NCBI GenBank assembly: GCA_963756515.1
Contig: CAVWNV010000010.1
Span: forward strand, 1-64,000
From: Bog-756 sp963756515
GTDB taxonomy: Bacteria; Actinomycetota; Acidimicrobiia; Acidimicrobiales; RAAP-2
Direction of reading: 5' to 3'
DNA: 64,000 bases
Shown: piece after piece, positions 41,558 to 50,895 of the stretch
How the letters are laid out: every line of letters begins with the position of its first letter
How positions within the stretch are numbered: position 1 is the stretch's first letter
Made by a program: the position numbers and the translations under genes
Notes under the pieces: generated by a model
What the model was told of the DNA's origin: nothing
Databases searched by the model: none
Seen by the model: the letters and a program-made list of their open reading frames with translations, nothing else

Positions 41558-43087
41558 TCAGTGCCGGGGAATCCGGGCGACGCGCTTCCAGACCTCGACG
41601 GCGGCGTCCTTGTAGACAAGCTTGAAGGTGTATCCGAACCACGGTTGCTTCAGCACCTGCTGGTCCCACGGCCAACCGCCACCTAGCGGGACCACATAGA
41701 AGTCCGGCTGGTATCGCTCTACCCAGTAGAGCCAATCGTGGTTGAAGAACTTGGTGGCGAGAGAGGGGGTGAACAGCCCGAGATAGTCGATCATCGGACG
41801 CTCGGAATACCATCCGATCAGGCCGATCTCGCTCGAGGCCACGGTTTGATCGGGCGTGGAGTGGTCCCGCACCCAGATCGCAGCCGGAATGTACCCGGCC
41901 CTCAGGGCTTGCCACCCGGGTGGCGTTGAGACAACACCCAGCACCGAGAGGGCCGCCGCCACCGCCACAGCCGTAGCGACGCGCACGATGCGTCCGGCCC
42001 ACGAGAGCAACGCCCCGGTGAGCGCCTCCAGTGCCAGACCGGCGAGCGCGCAAGCAGTGAAGACGAGGGGTACGTAGTACCAGATGTAGTACGGCGCGAG
42101 GTTCAGGATGAGCCCGTAGAACACGAGGAAGAGCACCGTTCCGACGACGAGCGTCGAGAGGACCGGATCTGGTCGTCTCAAGTGGAAGAGCCACACGACG
42201 AGGCCAATCCCCCCGAGGGCAGCCAGAGCGATCGCCCAGGTCCCGAATCCTCCTCCCTTGGGATTGATCCACAGGCCGGTGAAGAAGAACAGGGATCCGG
42301 ACTGCTCGGTACGTGACGTGTAGATCTTCGATTGAAGCGTGTCGGGCACGATCTGCCCCACGAAGATGGCGGCATAGAGCCCCCACGCCGCGAGTACCGT
42401 GACGGCCGAGAACACCGTTCGCCAAGGGATCTTGTGGTACCGGTACAGGTGAACGAACGCCAAGGCGAAGGCGAAGAACTCTCCGTCGGGCCGGGTGATC
42501 ACGAGCAGGGCGAGGGCGACGCCGCAAAGAACGTAGCGCTGACCGACGTAGAGCCATAAGGCAGCGCCGAGCAGTCCGATGAAGACCGCGGACTCCATGC
42601 CCCGCACCACGACCATCCAGGGTGAGGTCACGAGTAGCAGCCCCCCGGTGAAGCCGGCGATCGGGTGTCCGGTGCGGCGCAGCGCCCCGTACAGCGATGT
42701 GCTCGCGGTGGTGATGCCCGCGATCCACAGGCCGGTGGCCGCGGCCGGGATCGTCAGTCCGGTCTTCGACAGACCGGCCAGGAGCATGACGTAGAGGGGC
42801 GATGTGATCCCGCCCGGATCTGACTGGCCGATGTTGTAGGTCCACCCGTGGCCAGAGGCCAGGTTCTGGGCGTACCGGTAGAAGATCCCGATGTCGTCGA
42901 CCGAGAGTCCCCGGGTGCCCTGCACTTCGAAGACGGCGATGAGGGCGAACAGGGCAGCAATCGACCACGCCGAGAGGAGCCATCGAAGGGTCGCCTTGGC
43001 TTGCTTGTCTCGAGGCGACTCGATCGGCGCAGGCACTGTCAACGTGGGTGCCGTCGCCGCCGGCGCTGGCACCACAACGGTGCTCAC
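41558..43087 (-). CDS. GT-C-type membrane glycosyltransferase-like protein
   Basis: A 509-residue polytopic protein with about 11 membrane segments. The first extracytoplasmic loop reads SVDDIGIFYRYAQNLASGHG, the DD-plus-FRYA(x)NLAxGHG signature of polyprenol-phosphate-dependent glycosyltransferases of the GT39/ArnT or AftB type. A C-terminal extracytoplasmic domain (IWVRDHSTPDQTVASSEIGL and FDYLGLF-like MIDYLGLF) is also family-typical. It probably adds a sugar to an envelope polymer or protein; the acceptor is unknown. The GTG start at 43087 overlaps the stop of a small upstream frame. Confidence 0.78.
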   Translation of the reverse strand: MSTVVVPAPAATAPTLTVPAPIESPRDKQAKATLRWLLSAWSIAALFALIAVFEVQGTRGLSVDDIGIFYRYAQNLASGHGWTYNIGQSDPGGITSPLYVMLLAGLSKTGLTIPAAATGLWIAGITTASTSLYGALRRTGHPIAGFTGGLLLVTSPWMVVVRGMESAVFIGLLGAALWLYVGQRYVLCGVALALLVITRPDGEFFAFALAFVHLYRYHKIPWRTVFSAVTVLAAWGLYAAIFVGQIVPDTLQSKIYTSRTEQSGSLFFFTGLWINPKGGGFGTWAIALAALGGIGLVVWLFHLRRPDPVLSTLVVGTVLFLVFYGLILNLAPYYIWYYVPLVFTACALAGLALEALTGALLSWAGRIVRVATAVAVAAALSVLGVVSTPPGWQALRAGYIPAAIWVRDHSTPDQTVASSEIGLIGWYSERPMIDYLGLFTPSLATKFFNHDWLYWVERYQPDFYVVPLGGGWPWDQQVLKQPWFGYTFKLVYKDAAVEVWKRVARIPRH

Positions 43088-43293
43088 GACTTCCCCCGCA
43101 TGTCTCTCGATTCATCGGCGATGGGCGCGTCGATCGGGTGGCCCACGGGCATGACCTTCGGGGCCGCGGCGGCCGGCTTCGACTGGGCAGGGCGACCTGT
43201 CACGGGGTCCCGGCCGGGGTTCGCGCGCAGGACTAGATCCCTGGACCCAGGGGGCGCTTCGTCAGTGATCCAGCACGAAAAAGCCGACGACAA
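43084..43293 (-). CDS. Possible small protein coupled to the glycosyltransferase
   Basis: A 69-residue frame whose TGA overlaps the GTG of the glycosyltransferase gene (GTGA), the coupling pattern used throughout this genome. The product is proline-rich with no recognisable domain (PGSRDLVLRANPGRDPVTG). The region is G+C rich and the frame may be fortuitous. Confidence 0.3.
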   Translation of the reverse strand: MSSAFSCWITDEAPPGSRDLVLRANPGRDPVTGRPAQSKPAAAAPKVMPVGHPIDAPIADESRDMRGKS

Positions 43294-44368
43294 TCACAAG
43301 GTGACTCTGCCCCAGTCATGGGACGATTTTAGATCAAATGCAGGCTCAACGGCACCAGCAGATATATGGGCGTTGCCCGTCTCCATGAGAGCCATTCGGC
43401 CAGAGCCGTGGAGCAAACCCGAGCACTCCCCCTTGCCGCGGCCAACCGGTGTCTGGCTCCACCCTCTCGTCCGCTCGGACTTCAGCTTCGATCGTCCTTT
43501 TCGGCAGCGGTGGACCATCACGGGCGTCAGGCGGTCGTGACCACCCTGAGTAGTAAGTCGAGTTCACGCTGCGGTTGTGGTGGAAAGGCCCGGGTCGCCT
43601 GCTTTTGCCAACTGCCTTGCTGGCGGATGTTGAATCGTGCCCACCAAGGGTGACGCGACGGCGGCCGACCCATCGGTCGAAGCGCCCGCTTCGTCGGAAG
43701 CTTTGTCCGGACCTTCGGGTCTCGAGGCCATCTCGATGGCTGAGTTCCGTCGCCGCTTCGAGGCAGGCGCACTTTCGTTGGATATGGTCGCAACCTTTTT
43801 GCGTGGAGGACCAGGGACTCACCGCCGGGCTTCGTAATGAACCCTGCAGCCGCGAGTACGCAGCCTCGGTGATGGAGACCGGCGGTCGGAGGTCAGATCC
43901 TCTTCGCTGCCGACGCCATCTACGACCAATTCCATGCGCCTTGGGGCGTTCGTCTCGACGGTGCGGCGACGTTCATGGCGGCCAAGCACGGGTGGCTGGA
44001 ACTTGATTCTCCCGGGCGTTTCTTGAAGGTGAACTTCAAAAGCGCGGATGCGACGTCAGCTGGGAGACACTCTCCGGGCTCGGTGCCTACGGGACCTTCC
44101 TGACGGCCACGCTGGCGTAACCGCATCCTTCTGGTCCATCCGGTCATGGGTGACGGGGGTTTGTTCGGGCTCGGACCCGGACGCCAGTCCCCGGACTCTT
44201 CTCCACCATGCTTCCTGCGCCGTATGCTGCACCCTGAGTCTTCTCCTCCGTGCGCCCTTTCCTGTTGTGACCAGCGACCACAATCGTGCAGGATGAGGGA
44301 ACATTAGGGAAGGCGCAGTAGTTTGGGTCAGGCCCGGTACTCGAAGAGAGTGCCTCTGACCTGCACCC
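43294..44368. other. Poorly coding stretch beside tRNA-Ser(GCU)
   Basis: More than 1 kb without a convincing gene. A plus-strand frame from GTG 43637 to 43837 (EAISMAEFRRRFEAGALSLD) and another without a start at about 43895-44102 (LFAADAIYDQFHAPWGVRLD, KHGWLELDSPGRFLKVNF) look protein-like but are in different frames and incomplete. They may be pieces of decayed genes. I see no insertion sequence and no copy of the tRNA 3' end. Confidence 0.4.
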
Positions 44369-44457
44369 GGAGAGGTGCGAGAGCGGCCGAATCGGACTCA
44401 CTGCTAATGAGTTGACCTGGGTAACTGGGTCCGAGGGTTCAAATCCCTCCCTCTCCG
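44369..44457 (+). tRNA. tRNA-Ser (anticodon GCU), CCA not encoded
   Basis: The 89-nt sequence starts GGAGAGGTGCGAGAGCGG. Acceptor arms GGAGAGG/CCTCTCC pair. The anticodon arm is ACTCA-CTGCTAA-TGAGT, giving GCT. A long variable arm and GGTTCAAATCC T-arm fit serine tRNA. The genomic bases after the discriminator G are CTG, so CCA must be added after transcription. Confidence 0.97.
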
Positions 44458-44586
44458 CTGTTGTGAGGCGCGTCGAGCGCGCCGGGTGATGTCGCGAGAC
44501 ATCGGAGGGTGTGTTCCGTGTCCACGACATCGGGGACCCTCGTCGAAGGGCGGAGCTGGCCTGCATTCGGCAGCTCGGCGGCCGGG

Positions 44587-45771
44587 TCAGGGCACGTAGG
44601 CCCCGAGGAACGCCAACAGGGCGTACCCGAACATGGCCACGGCGCTCACCACGAGCACGGCGATCTCGACCCGTCGGGACCGGAGCAGCGTGGCCGCCCC
44701 CATCACCAGAGGGAAGTCGTTCAGGGCGTAGCGCTCGAAGGAGTCGAGGTTGGACCCCGATGCCGCCACGGCCAGGACGGCCAGAGCGAACAGCCCGTAG
44801 GAGAGGGGCAGCTTCCTGAACACCACGACCAGCAGGCCCACCGTGACCACCACCCACGGAAGGTGGAGGTCCGTTCCCACGTGGTGACCTCCACCCAGGT
44901 TGACGGCGTCGTGGTAGAGCGTGACGAAGGGATCGGTGAGGTTGCCGTGGCGGGTCGGATCGGTCTGGAGGGTCAACGGACGGGTGAAGCTCCCGAACTC
45001 GGAACCGGTCCAGCTGAGGTAGGCCAGCAGCCCGGCGGCGGGACCGAGCACGGCCACGAGTCGAGCGATCCGTTGGCCCCAGCTGGTGCCCCGTAGACCC
45101 ACGACCGCCTCGCACAGGGCCGGGATCAGCAGGAGGCATCCGATGGGGCGGGCGGTGCCGGCCAGAAAGCCCAGTCCGGCCGCGTACAGCCAACGCTGGT
45201 GACGCAGACAGGCGAAGCAGACCACTGCCAACAGGATCAGGAGCGAGTCCGAGTAGCCCATCACCATCACGAAGGCGGCCGGCACCAGATTGAACAGCCA
45301 GGCCGTGGCCCGGGCCGGCTCGGGGTCGCCGAGCTCCGACCGGACCAGGAGGTACAGGGCCACCGTGGCCGCCAGCCCACAGGCGTTGGAGATCAGGACC
45401 GTGGCCGCATCGACCGGAAGGTAAGTGGCGTGGTGGAGCGCGCTGGCCACCGCCGGCAGCAGGGGGAAGAAGCGGAGTCCCTGGGTGCCGACGGCGTGGT
45501 AGCCGTGGGCGGCGAGGTTGGCGTACCAGCCCGCGTCCCAACTCAACAGGCCGGCATGCGCGTCGGCCACGGCCTTCGGATCGGAGATGTGGAGGTGCGA
45601 GACCTCGAACTTGGCCACGGCCAGTGCGGCCAGGACGATGGCCCGGCTGATCAGCCAGGGAAGCCACGATGCCGCTGCCGCCTCGCGCCAGGCGCCCCGG
45701 TCACCACCCCTGGTGCGGTCTGTGGCCGTGTGCGTGTTCACGATGAGATGCGCGCCTCGCGATCCAGACAT
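44587..45771 (-). CDS. Membrane mannosyltransferase-like protein (PIG-V/GT-C type)
   Basis: A 394-residue polytopic protein with about 10 membrane segments. The first loop reads SWDAGWYANLAAHGYHAVG, the WDA-x-WY motif of PIG-V-like GT-C mannosyltransferases, followed by FFPLLPAVASALHH. It should use a polyprenol-phosphate sugar on the outer face of the membrane; donor and acceptor are unknown. An alternative start is GTG 45738. It is divergent from rimO, with a 201-base gap holding both promoters. Confidence 0.78.
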   Translation of the reverse strand: MSGSRGAHLIVNTHTATDRTRGGDRGAWREAAAASWLPWLISRAIVLAALAVAKFEVSHLHISDPKAVADAHAGLLSWDAGWYANLAAHGYHAVGTQGLRFFPLLPAVASALHHATYLPVDAATVLISNACGLAATVALYLLVRSELGDPEPARATAWLFNLVPAAFVMVMGYSDSLLILLAVVCFACLRHQRWLYAAGLGFLAGTARPIGCLLLIPALCEAVVGLRGTSWGQRIARLVAVLGPAAGLLAYLSWTGSEFGSFTRPLTLQTDPTRHGNLTDPFVTLYHDAVNLGGGHHVGTDLHLPWVVVTVGLLVVVFRKLPLSYGLFALAVLAVAASGSNLDSFERYALNDFPLVMGAATLLRSRRVEIAVLVVSAVAMFGYALLAFLGAYVP

Positions 45772-45972
45772 CAGGGGCACGGATGGCCGATCCCCCGGCT
45801 GCGGGCTGGGCCACCCTAGCAAGGGGACGGTCGGCCACCCCGGTACTCCCGACGTCCGGGACCCGCTCCCGACCGTCCCCGCTCCGGTCGCCCGGGGGAC
45901 CGGGCCCTGGGTGCCGCGCCGGTCTCCGGAAGGCGAGGGTGCCGGGTGCCGCCACCCCGGTAGATTGTTCAG

Positions 45973-47430
45973 GTGGCCGAGCGGTATTGGATCGAGACGT
46001 TGGGCTGCCCGAAGAACCAGGTGGACTCGGACAAGCTGGTCGGGACCCTGACCGCCGACGGGTTCGAGGCGGCCGGGGCACCGGACCAGGCCGACCTGGT
46101 GGTCGTCAATACGTGTGCCTTCATCGAAGCGGCCCGGCAGGAGTCGGTCGACACCGTCCTGGCCCTGGCCGACGCCCGCCGGGACGGGGCCCGACTGGTG
46201 GTCACGGGCTGCATGGCCGAGCGGTACGGCGACGAGCTGGCCGAAGCACTGCCCGAGGTCGATCTGGTGGCCCCGTTCGGCGTCTCGCTCACCGGGTTCC
46301 CGCCCCATGAGCCGGCCACTCCGGCCACTGCGTCCGCGGCGTCCGCGGCGGCCGGCCGAGCCACGGGGACGCCGGTGGCACTCGTGGCCAAACCGGGGTC
46401 GGCCGGTCACCGGGCCCTGGTCCCGGCGTTCGACCTGTTGAATCTGGACCGCCCGCCGGCTCATTCCCCGTGGTCGTACATCAAGGTGGCCGAGGGGTGC
46501 GACCGGAACTGCGGCTTCTGCGCCATCCCGTCGTTCCGGGGCAAGCAACGGTCGCGGTCCACCGAGGCCATCCTGGCCGAGGTGGACCAGCTCAGCGGAC
46601 CGGAGGGTGCGCTGCGCGAGGTCGTGCTGGTGGCCCAGGACCTCTCCTCGTTCGCCCTCGACCGGTCCGGGGGCCGCATCGAGCCGAGCCTGGACGGGCC
46701 CGCCGCCAGCCGCGGCCGCCCCATCGTGGATCTGGTCGCCGCGGTGTCGCAGCGGGTCCGATGGGTCCGGCTGCTCTACCTGTACCCGTCGACCCTCGAC
46801 GACGCCCTGGTCGAGGCCATCCTGGCCACCGGTGTCCCCTACTTCGACCTGTCGCTCCAGCACGTGTCGAGGCCTCTGCTCAAGCGCATGCGGCGGTGGG
46901 GGGAGGGCGACCGGTTCCTCGATCGCATCGGCTCCATACGCGCCGCCGACCCCACCGCGGCCTTCCGGTCGTCGTTCATCGTGGGCTACCCCGGGGAGAC
47001 CGAGGCCGACCACGACCGGCTCCTCGAGTGGATCGATGCCGCCCAGCTCGACTGGGTGGGGTTCTTCCCCTTCAGCCCGGAGGCGGGTACGTACGCCGCC
47101 GGGCTCGGGGACCAGGTGGCCGGGGAGCTGGTGGCCGAGCGGCTGCGTGAGTGCGGCGAAGTGCAGGACGCCATCACGGCCCGCCGTCGGGAGTCCCTGA
47201 TCGGCGCCACGGTGGAGGTCCTGGTGGATGCCCCGGGTGAGGGACGGACCTGTCGCGAGGCGCCCGAGATCGACGGGATCGTGCACCTGCCCGACCTCGT
47301 GCCGGCCGGGTCCTTCGTCGAGGTGGTGGTCACCGGCGCCGACGGACCGGATCTGATCGCCGAGCTGGCCCCCGGCGACGGGGTGGACCCGTCGCCGGCC
47401 CTGGCCGGGTCGGTGGGGAGCGTCCGGTGA
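45973..47430 (+). CDS. rimO: Ribosomal protein S12 methylthiotransferase RimO
   Basis: A 485-residue radical SAM enzyme that methylthiolates an aspartate of ribosomal protein S12. The N-terminal cluster ligands are GCPKNQVDSD (Cys), VVNTCAF and VTGCMAERYG; the GCPKN form separates RimO from MiaB. The radical SAM motif is EGCDRNCGFCAIPSFRG. A C-terminal TRAM domain (about 420-480) follows. An Ala-rich insert of about 40 residues near position 115-150 makes it longer than usual. GTG start; the stop overlaps pgsA (GTGA). Confidence 0.95.
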   Translation: MAERYWIETLGCPKNQVDSDKLVGTLTADGFEAAGAPDQADLVVVNTCAFIEAARQESVDTVLALADARRDGARLVVTGCMAERYGDELAEALPEVDLVAPFGVSLTGFPPHEPATPATASAASAAAGRATGTPVALVAKPGSAGHRALVPAFDLLNLDRPPAHSPWSYIKVAEGCDRNCGFCAIPSFRGKQRSRSTEAILAEVDQLSGPEGALREVVLVAQDLSSFALDRSGGRIEPSLDGPAASRGRPIVDLVAAVSQRVRWVRLLYLYPSTLDDALVEAILATGVPYFDLSLQHVSRPLLKRMRRWGEGDRFLDRIGSIRAADPTAAFRSSFIVGYPGETEADHDRLLEWIDAAQLDWVGFFPFSPEAGTYAAGLGDQVAGELVAERLRECGEVQDAITARRRESLIGATVEVLVDAPGEGRTCREAPEIDGIVHLPDLVPAGSFVEVVVTGADGPDLIAELAPGDGVDPSPALAGSVGSVR

Positions 47431-48074
47431 GCGACGGGGCCGTGCAGGCCGGGTCACCGATGGCGCCAGCCACCACCTTCGGCCCCTCGGCACTGCTCAC
47501 ACCGGCCAACGGGATCACCGTCCTTCGCCTGTTGGCCACACCGGTGGTCATCGCCCTGATCATGCTGTGGGGAGCCAGCTGGTTCACCTTCGTGTTCGGT
47601 GGGCTGCTGGCCCTGTCCGACGGGATCGACGGCTGGTTGGCCCGTAAGCAGGGGACCACCCGTTCGGGCGCCTTCCTCGACCCACTGGCCGACAAGGTGG
47701 TGGTGCTGGGAGCCCTGGTCGCGCTGGTGGCGAAGGGAATCGTCTGGTGGCTCCCGGTTGCGGTCATCGCCGTGCGGGAGGTGGCCATGAGTGTCTACCG
47801 GTCGGTGGTGGGCCGGCACGGGATCTCCATCCCGGCCCGCAACTCGGCCAAGCTGAAGACATTGACGCAGGACATCGCCATCGGCATGTGCCTCGCTCCG
47901 CCGCTGGCCGACCACCACTCGCTCCTGTCGGCCGGAATCTGGGTGGCTGCGGCGCTGACGGTCTTCACCGGGGCCCAGTACTTCGTCGACGGCCGCCGGG
48001 CCGCGCAGGTCCGCGCCGGCCGCACCCCGCTCGTCGGGCCGGGTTCCGTCGACGGCACGAGCCCGGCTGCCTGA
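47427..48074 (+). CDS. pgsA: CDP-diacylglycerol-glycerol-3-phosphate 3-phosphatidyltransferase
   Basis: A 215-residue membrane enzyme making phosphatidylglycerophosphate, the precursor of phosphatidylglycerol and cardiolipin. The CDP-alcohol phosphotransferase motif is complete: SDGIDGWLARKQGTTRSGAF then LDPLADK, i.e. D-x2-DG-x2-AR-...-G-x3-D-x3-D. Start GTG 47427 is coupled to rimO. The order rimO-pgsA-cinA before recA is typical of Actinobacteria and Firmicutes. Confidence 0.93.
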   Translation: MSDGAVQAGSPMAPATTFGPSALLTPANGITVLRLLATPVVIALIMLWGASWFTFVFGGLLALSDGIDGWLARKQGTTRSGAFLDPLADKVVVLGALVALVAKGIVWWLPVAVIAVREVAMSVYRSVVGRHGISIPARNSAKLKTLTQDIAIGMCLAPPLADHHSLLSAGIWVAAALTVFTGAQYFVDGRRAAQVRAGRTPLVGPGSVDGTSPAA

Positions 48075-48080
48075 GCGGAC

Positions 48081-49385
48081 ATGCGCATCGAGATCGTCGC
48101 GGTCGGGACCGAGCTGCTGCTCGGACAGATCACCGATACCAACTCCACGTGGATGGGGGAGCATCTGGCCGCCATCGGCGTGGCCTCCCACTTCCATCAG
48201 GCCGTGGGGGACAATCACGAGCGGATGGTGCTGGCCTTCCGGACCGCCCTGGCGCGGAGCGACGGGGTCATCGTGTGCGGCGGGCTGGGACCGACCCACG
48301 ACGACATCACCCGTGACGCCATCGCCGAGGTGATGAACGTGGCCCTCCGTCGCGACGAAGAGGTGGTGGAGCGGATCCGGACCATGTTCAGGGCCCGTGG
48401 CCGCGATATGCCCGACTCCAACCTGCGCCAGGCCGACGTGCCCGAGGGGGCCACGATCATCCCCCAGACCAAGGGGACCGCTCCCGGACTCGTCTGCCCG
48501 GTGGGGCACAAAGTGGTCTACGCCGTCCCCGGGGTGCCCTACGAGATGTCCGACATGTTCGAACGGGCCATCGCCCCCGACCTGCTGCGGCGCATGGCCG
48601 AGGCCGGCGAGACCACCGGCGTCATCGCCAGCCGGGTCATCAGGACCTGGGGCATGAGCGAGTCCGGACTGGCCGAGACCCTGGCCGACTACATCGGACG
48701 GCTCGATGTGGCAGCACCCGACCCGGCCGGGCGAGGCGACCTCCCGGCTCCGGCCACCGTGGCCTTCCTGGCCAGCGGGATCGAGGGCATCAAGGTCCGG
48801 GTCACCGTCCGGGCCGACGACGACACCACCGCCACCGACCGACTGGACGCGGAGGAGGCGGTCATCCGCGGCATCCTGACCGACGCAGCCGGGGACGTGG
48901 TCTTCGGTGTGGACGACGAGGCCATCGAGGACGCCGTGGCCGGCGTGCTGCTGGCCGAGGGCCTCACCTTGGCGCTGGCCGAATCGCTGACCGGCGGGTT
49001 GGCCGCTTCGCGTCTGGTCAACGTCCCCGGAGCCAGTCGGTGGTTCCGGGGGTCGGTGGTCTCCTACGCCTCGGAGGTGAAGTTCAATGTCCTCGGGGTT
49101 CCGGAGGGACCGGTGGTGTCGGAGGCGGCGGCGCGGGCCATGGCCGAAGGGGCCCGCCGTGTCCTCGGGGCCGATGTCGGACTGGCCATGACCGGTGTGG
49201 CCGGGCCGGATCCCCAGGACGGGCAGCCGCCCGGCACGGTGTTCGTGGGGGTGGCCCGCCCTGGCCACGAGACCTCGTCGCACGCCTTCACGGTCCCGGG
49301 GGACCGCGACCGGGTCCGCCAGTACGCCACCATCGCCGCCCTCGACCTCCTCCGCCGGACCATCGGGGGCCCGGGCCCGGCCTGA
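48081..49385 (+). CDS. cinA: Competence/damage-inducible protein CinA (NMN amidase)
   Basis: A 434-residue CinA. The N-terminal molybdopterin-binding-like (COG1058) domain has IVAVGTELLLGQITDTNSTW and IVCGGLGPTHDDITRDAIAE. The C-terminal NMN-deamidase domain has LALAESLTGGLAASRLVNVP and DVGLAMTGVAGPD. It takes part in NAD recycling through ADP-ribose and NMN hydrolysis. It starts 7 bases after pgsA and lies close to recA, as in many genomes. Confidence 0.94.
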   Translation: MRIEIVAVGTELLLGQITDTNSTWMGEHLAAIGVASHFHQAVGDNHERMVLAFRTALARSDGVIVCGGLGPTHDDITRDAIAEVMNVALRRDEEVVERIRTMFRARGRDMPDSNLRQADVPEGATIIPQTKGTAPGLVCPVGHKVVYAVPGVPYEMSDMFERAIAPDLLRRMAEAGETTGVIASRVIRTWGMSESGLAETLADYIGRLDVAAPDPAGRGDLPAPATVAFLASGIEGIKVRVTVRADDDTTATDRLDAEEAVIRGILTDAAGDVVFGVDDEAIEDAVAGVLLAEGLTLALAESLTGGLAASRLVNVPGASRWFRGSVVSYASEVKFNVLGVPEGPVVSEAAARAMAEGARRVLGADVGLAMTGVAGPDPQDGQPPGTVFVGVARPGHETSSHAFTVPGDRDRVRQYATIAALDLLRRTIGGPGPA

Positions 49386-49404
49386 GGTTCCCGGCCCCGA
49401 GAGC

Positions 49405-50601
49405 CTACGGCGTCTTGGCCGTGGTCTTGGTCGTGCCCTTGGCGGTGGTGGTGGTGACGGGGGTGGGTGCCGCGGCCGGCGTCACCGGGATCCCCACCGG
49501 CACGAGTTCGACCCAGCTCGGCCCGGGCTGCAGCGTCACCGGGGCGCCGTCGGCCGCCGTCAGCGTGGCCGGCTGCGTGAGCGTGGCCCGACTCCACGTG
49601 CCGACGATGGCCACACCGTTCCGCAAGACCACCAGCGGTCCCGTCCCGGTGGCGGTCACGTCGACCTCGTGGCCGCCCTCGCTGTTCTCCACCCACGGCC
49701 CGGTGGCGGTGTGGACGGTCATGATCACGACGTTGGTGGTGGCGGTCTGGGACCCGTCGAGGAGCTTGTCGGGAGTGCCGGAATACGACCGGAGGTAGGT
49801 CCCGGTGGCGGCGTTCCACTGCCAGGTCACGTCGGACGATGACGAGAAGGGGATGTGGACGCTGGACCCCGAGCCGGCCACCGATCCCTTGGGGAGGGCG
49901 GTGGAGTACGTGAAGACCGGGGCCGGGGGGGAGGTGTCCGACGGGTCGAGGGCCCACAGGGTGGCCGTGTTCACGAAGGTCGAGTACGGCGCCACCCGGC
50001 CCGGTTGCAGGATGATGGCCGAGCCGTTGCCGCCCTGGTAGAGGTTCTTGTCGATGAGGGGGGACGCCTCCATCAGGGCGATCACCGGTTCGATCCCGCC
50101 CGCGTGCACGAACAGGGGGTGCGAGAGCTGGGAGAGGATGCCGGCGTCGGGTTCGCGGGCCGACCGCAGGTCTCCGACCAGCTTGGACCCTTGGCACTGG
50201 AACACGGCCAGCAGGCGGGTGATGGCGCCCTCGACCGGCTCCTCGAAGACGATGTCGGCCTGGTTCAGGCCCGACGACGGCCGGTCACCGGGATAGTTGC
50301 CGATCTTCACGCCGAGGGCCGGCCGGGCCGGGACCGACCCTCCCGGTGCCGGCGTCCCGGTCAAGGGGCACGGGGCGGGCGGGGTGGTGGCGGCCGTGGT
50401 CGTCGCCACCACTGCCACTTTCGCCGCCGGGGTGCTCTTCCCGGTCACGAGGGCGGCGATCACGACGCCGACGAGCACCACGGCCACGCCACCGAGGACG
50501 TAGTACCAGGTGCGGGAACGATCCGGCCCCGGTGGGTCCGACGCCGGCCGGGCCGAGGAGGATCGGGGCCCCGGCTGGGGCGGCGGCTGTTCGTCCGGCA
50601 C
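49405..50601 (-). CDS. Membrane-anchored DUF3048 protein
   Basis: A 398-residue protein with a short cytoplasmic head rich in Pro, one membrane helix (WYYVLGGVAVVLVGVVIAAL) and an extracellular DUF3048-type domain: VPARPALGVKIGNYPGDRPS, NQADIVFEEPVEGAITRLLA, GDLRSAREPDAGIL, and QWNAATGTYLRSYSG. A Thr/Lys-rich tail ends the protein. The family (YerB-like) is widespread and its function is unproven. Start GTG 50601. It converges with cinA (19 bases). Confidence 0.8.
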   Translation of the reverse strand: MPDEQPPPQPGPRSSSARPASDPPGPDRSRTWYYVLGGVAVVLVGVVIAALVTGKSTPAAKVAVVATTTAATTPPAPCPLTGTPAPGGSVPARPALGVKIGNYPGDRPSSGLNQADIVFEEPVEGAITRLLAVFQCQGSKLVGDLRSAREPDAGILSQLSHPLFVHAGGIEPVIALMEASPLIDKNLYQGGNGSAIILQPGRVAPYSTFVNTATLWALDPSDTSPPAPVFTYSTALPKGSVAGSGSSVHIPFSSSSDVTWQWNAATGTYLRSYSGTPDKLLDGSQTATTNVVIMTVHTATGPWVENSEGGHEVDVTATGTGPLVVLRNGVAIVGTWSRATLTQPATLTAADGAPVTLQPGPSWVELVPVGIPVTPAAAPTPVTTTTAKGTTKTTAKTP

Positions 50602-50737
50602 TGCCGGTTGACGCTACCCGGCACCGCGCCGGAGGACGGCGATGGGGGCGTCGTGGAACGGGCCCTTTGGCCCCGGGGAAAGGGGCTGTTTCCGTCCGCG
50701 GCGTCGGGGCGAGCCGGCGCGGCCCCGGGATCCGTCA

Positions 50738-50753
50738 TCGAACATGCGTTCGG
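50738..50753. promoter_or_regulatory. LexA (SOS) box upstream of recA
   Basis: TCGAACATGCGTTCGG contains GAAC-N4-GTTC, the Gram-positive/actinobacterial LexA consensus. It is 142 bases upstream of the recA start and suggests DNA-damage induction. Confidence 0.85.
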
Positions 50754-50895
50754 GTCTAGAGTGAATCCCGTCGTACGGCGACACCCGTTTCGACCGGTGC
50801 CGGATCCCCGATCCGACCCGGGCCGAGAAGTGTCACACCCTCTCCGTAGGGTCGGCATGGTCAAGTGAACGACAGCATGGAGGAGAGCAGAAGAC

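Noticed and set aside
44369..44457. tRNA-Ser(GCU) as an attachment site of a genomic island.
   Set aside because: I found no second copy of the tRNA 3' end and no integrase within the window.
44587..47493. A 968-codon minus-strand frame covering rimO.
   Set aside because: Its first two thirds are the antisense shadow of rimO; only the part from 45771 down is a membrane protein gene.
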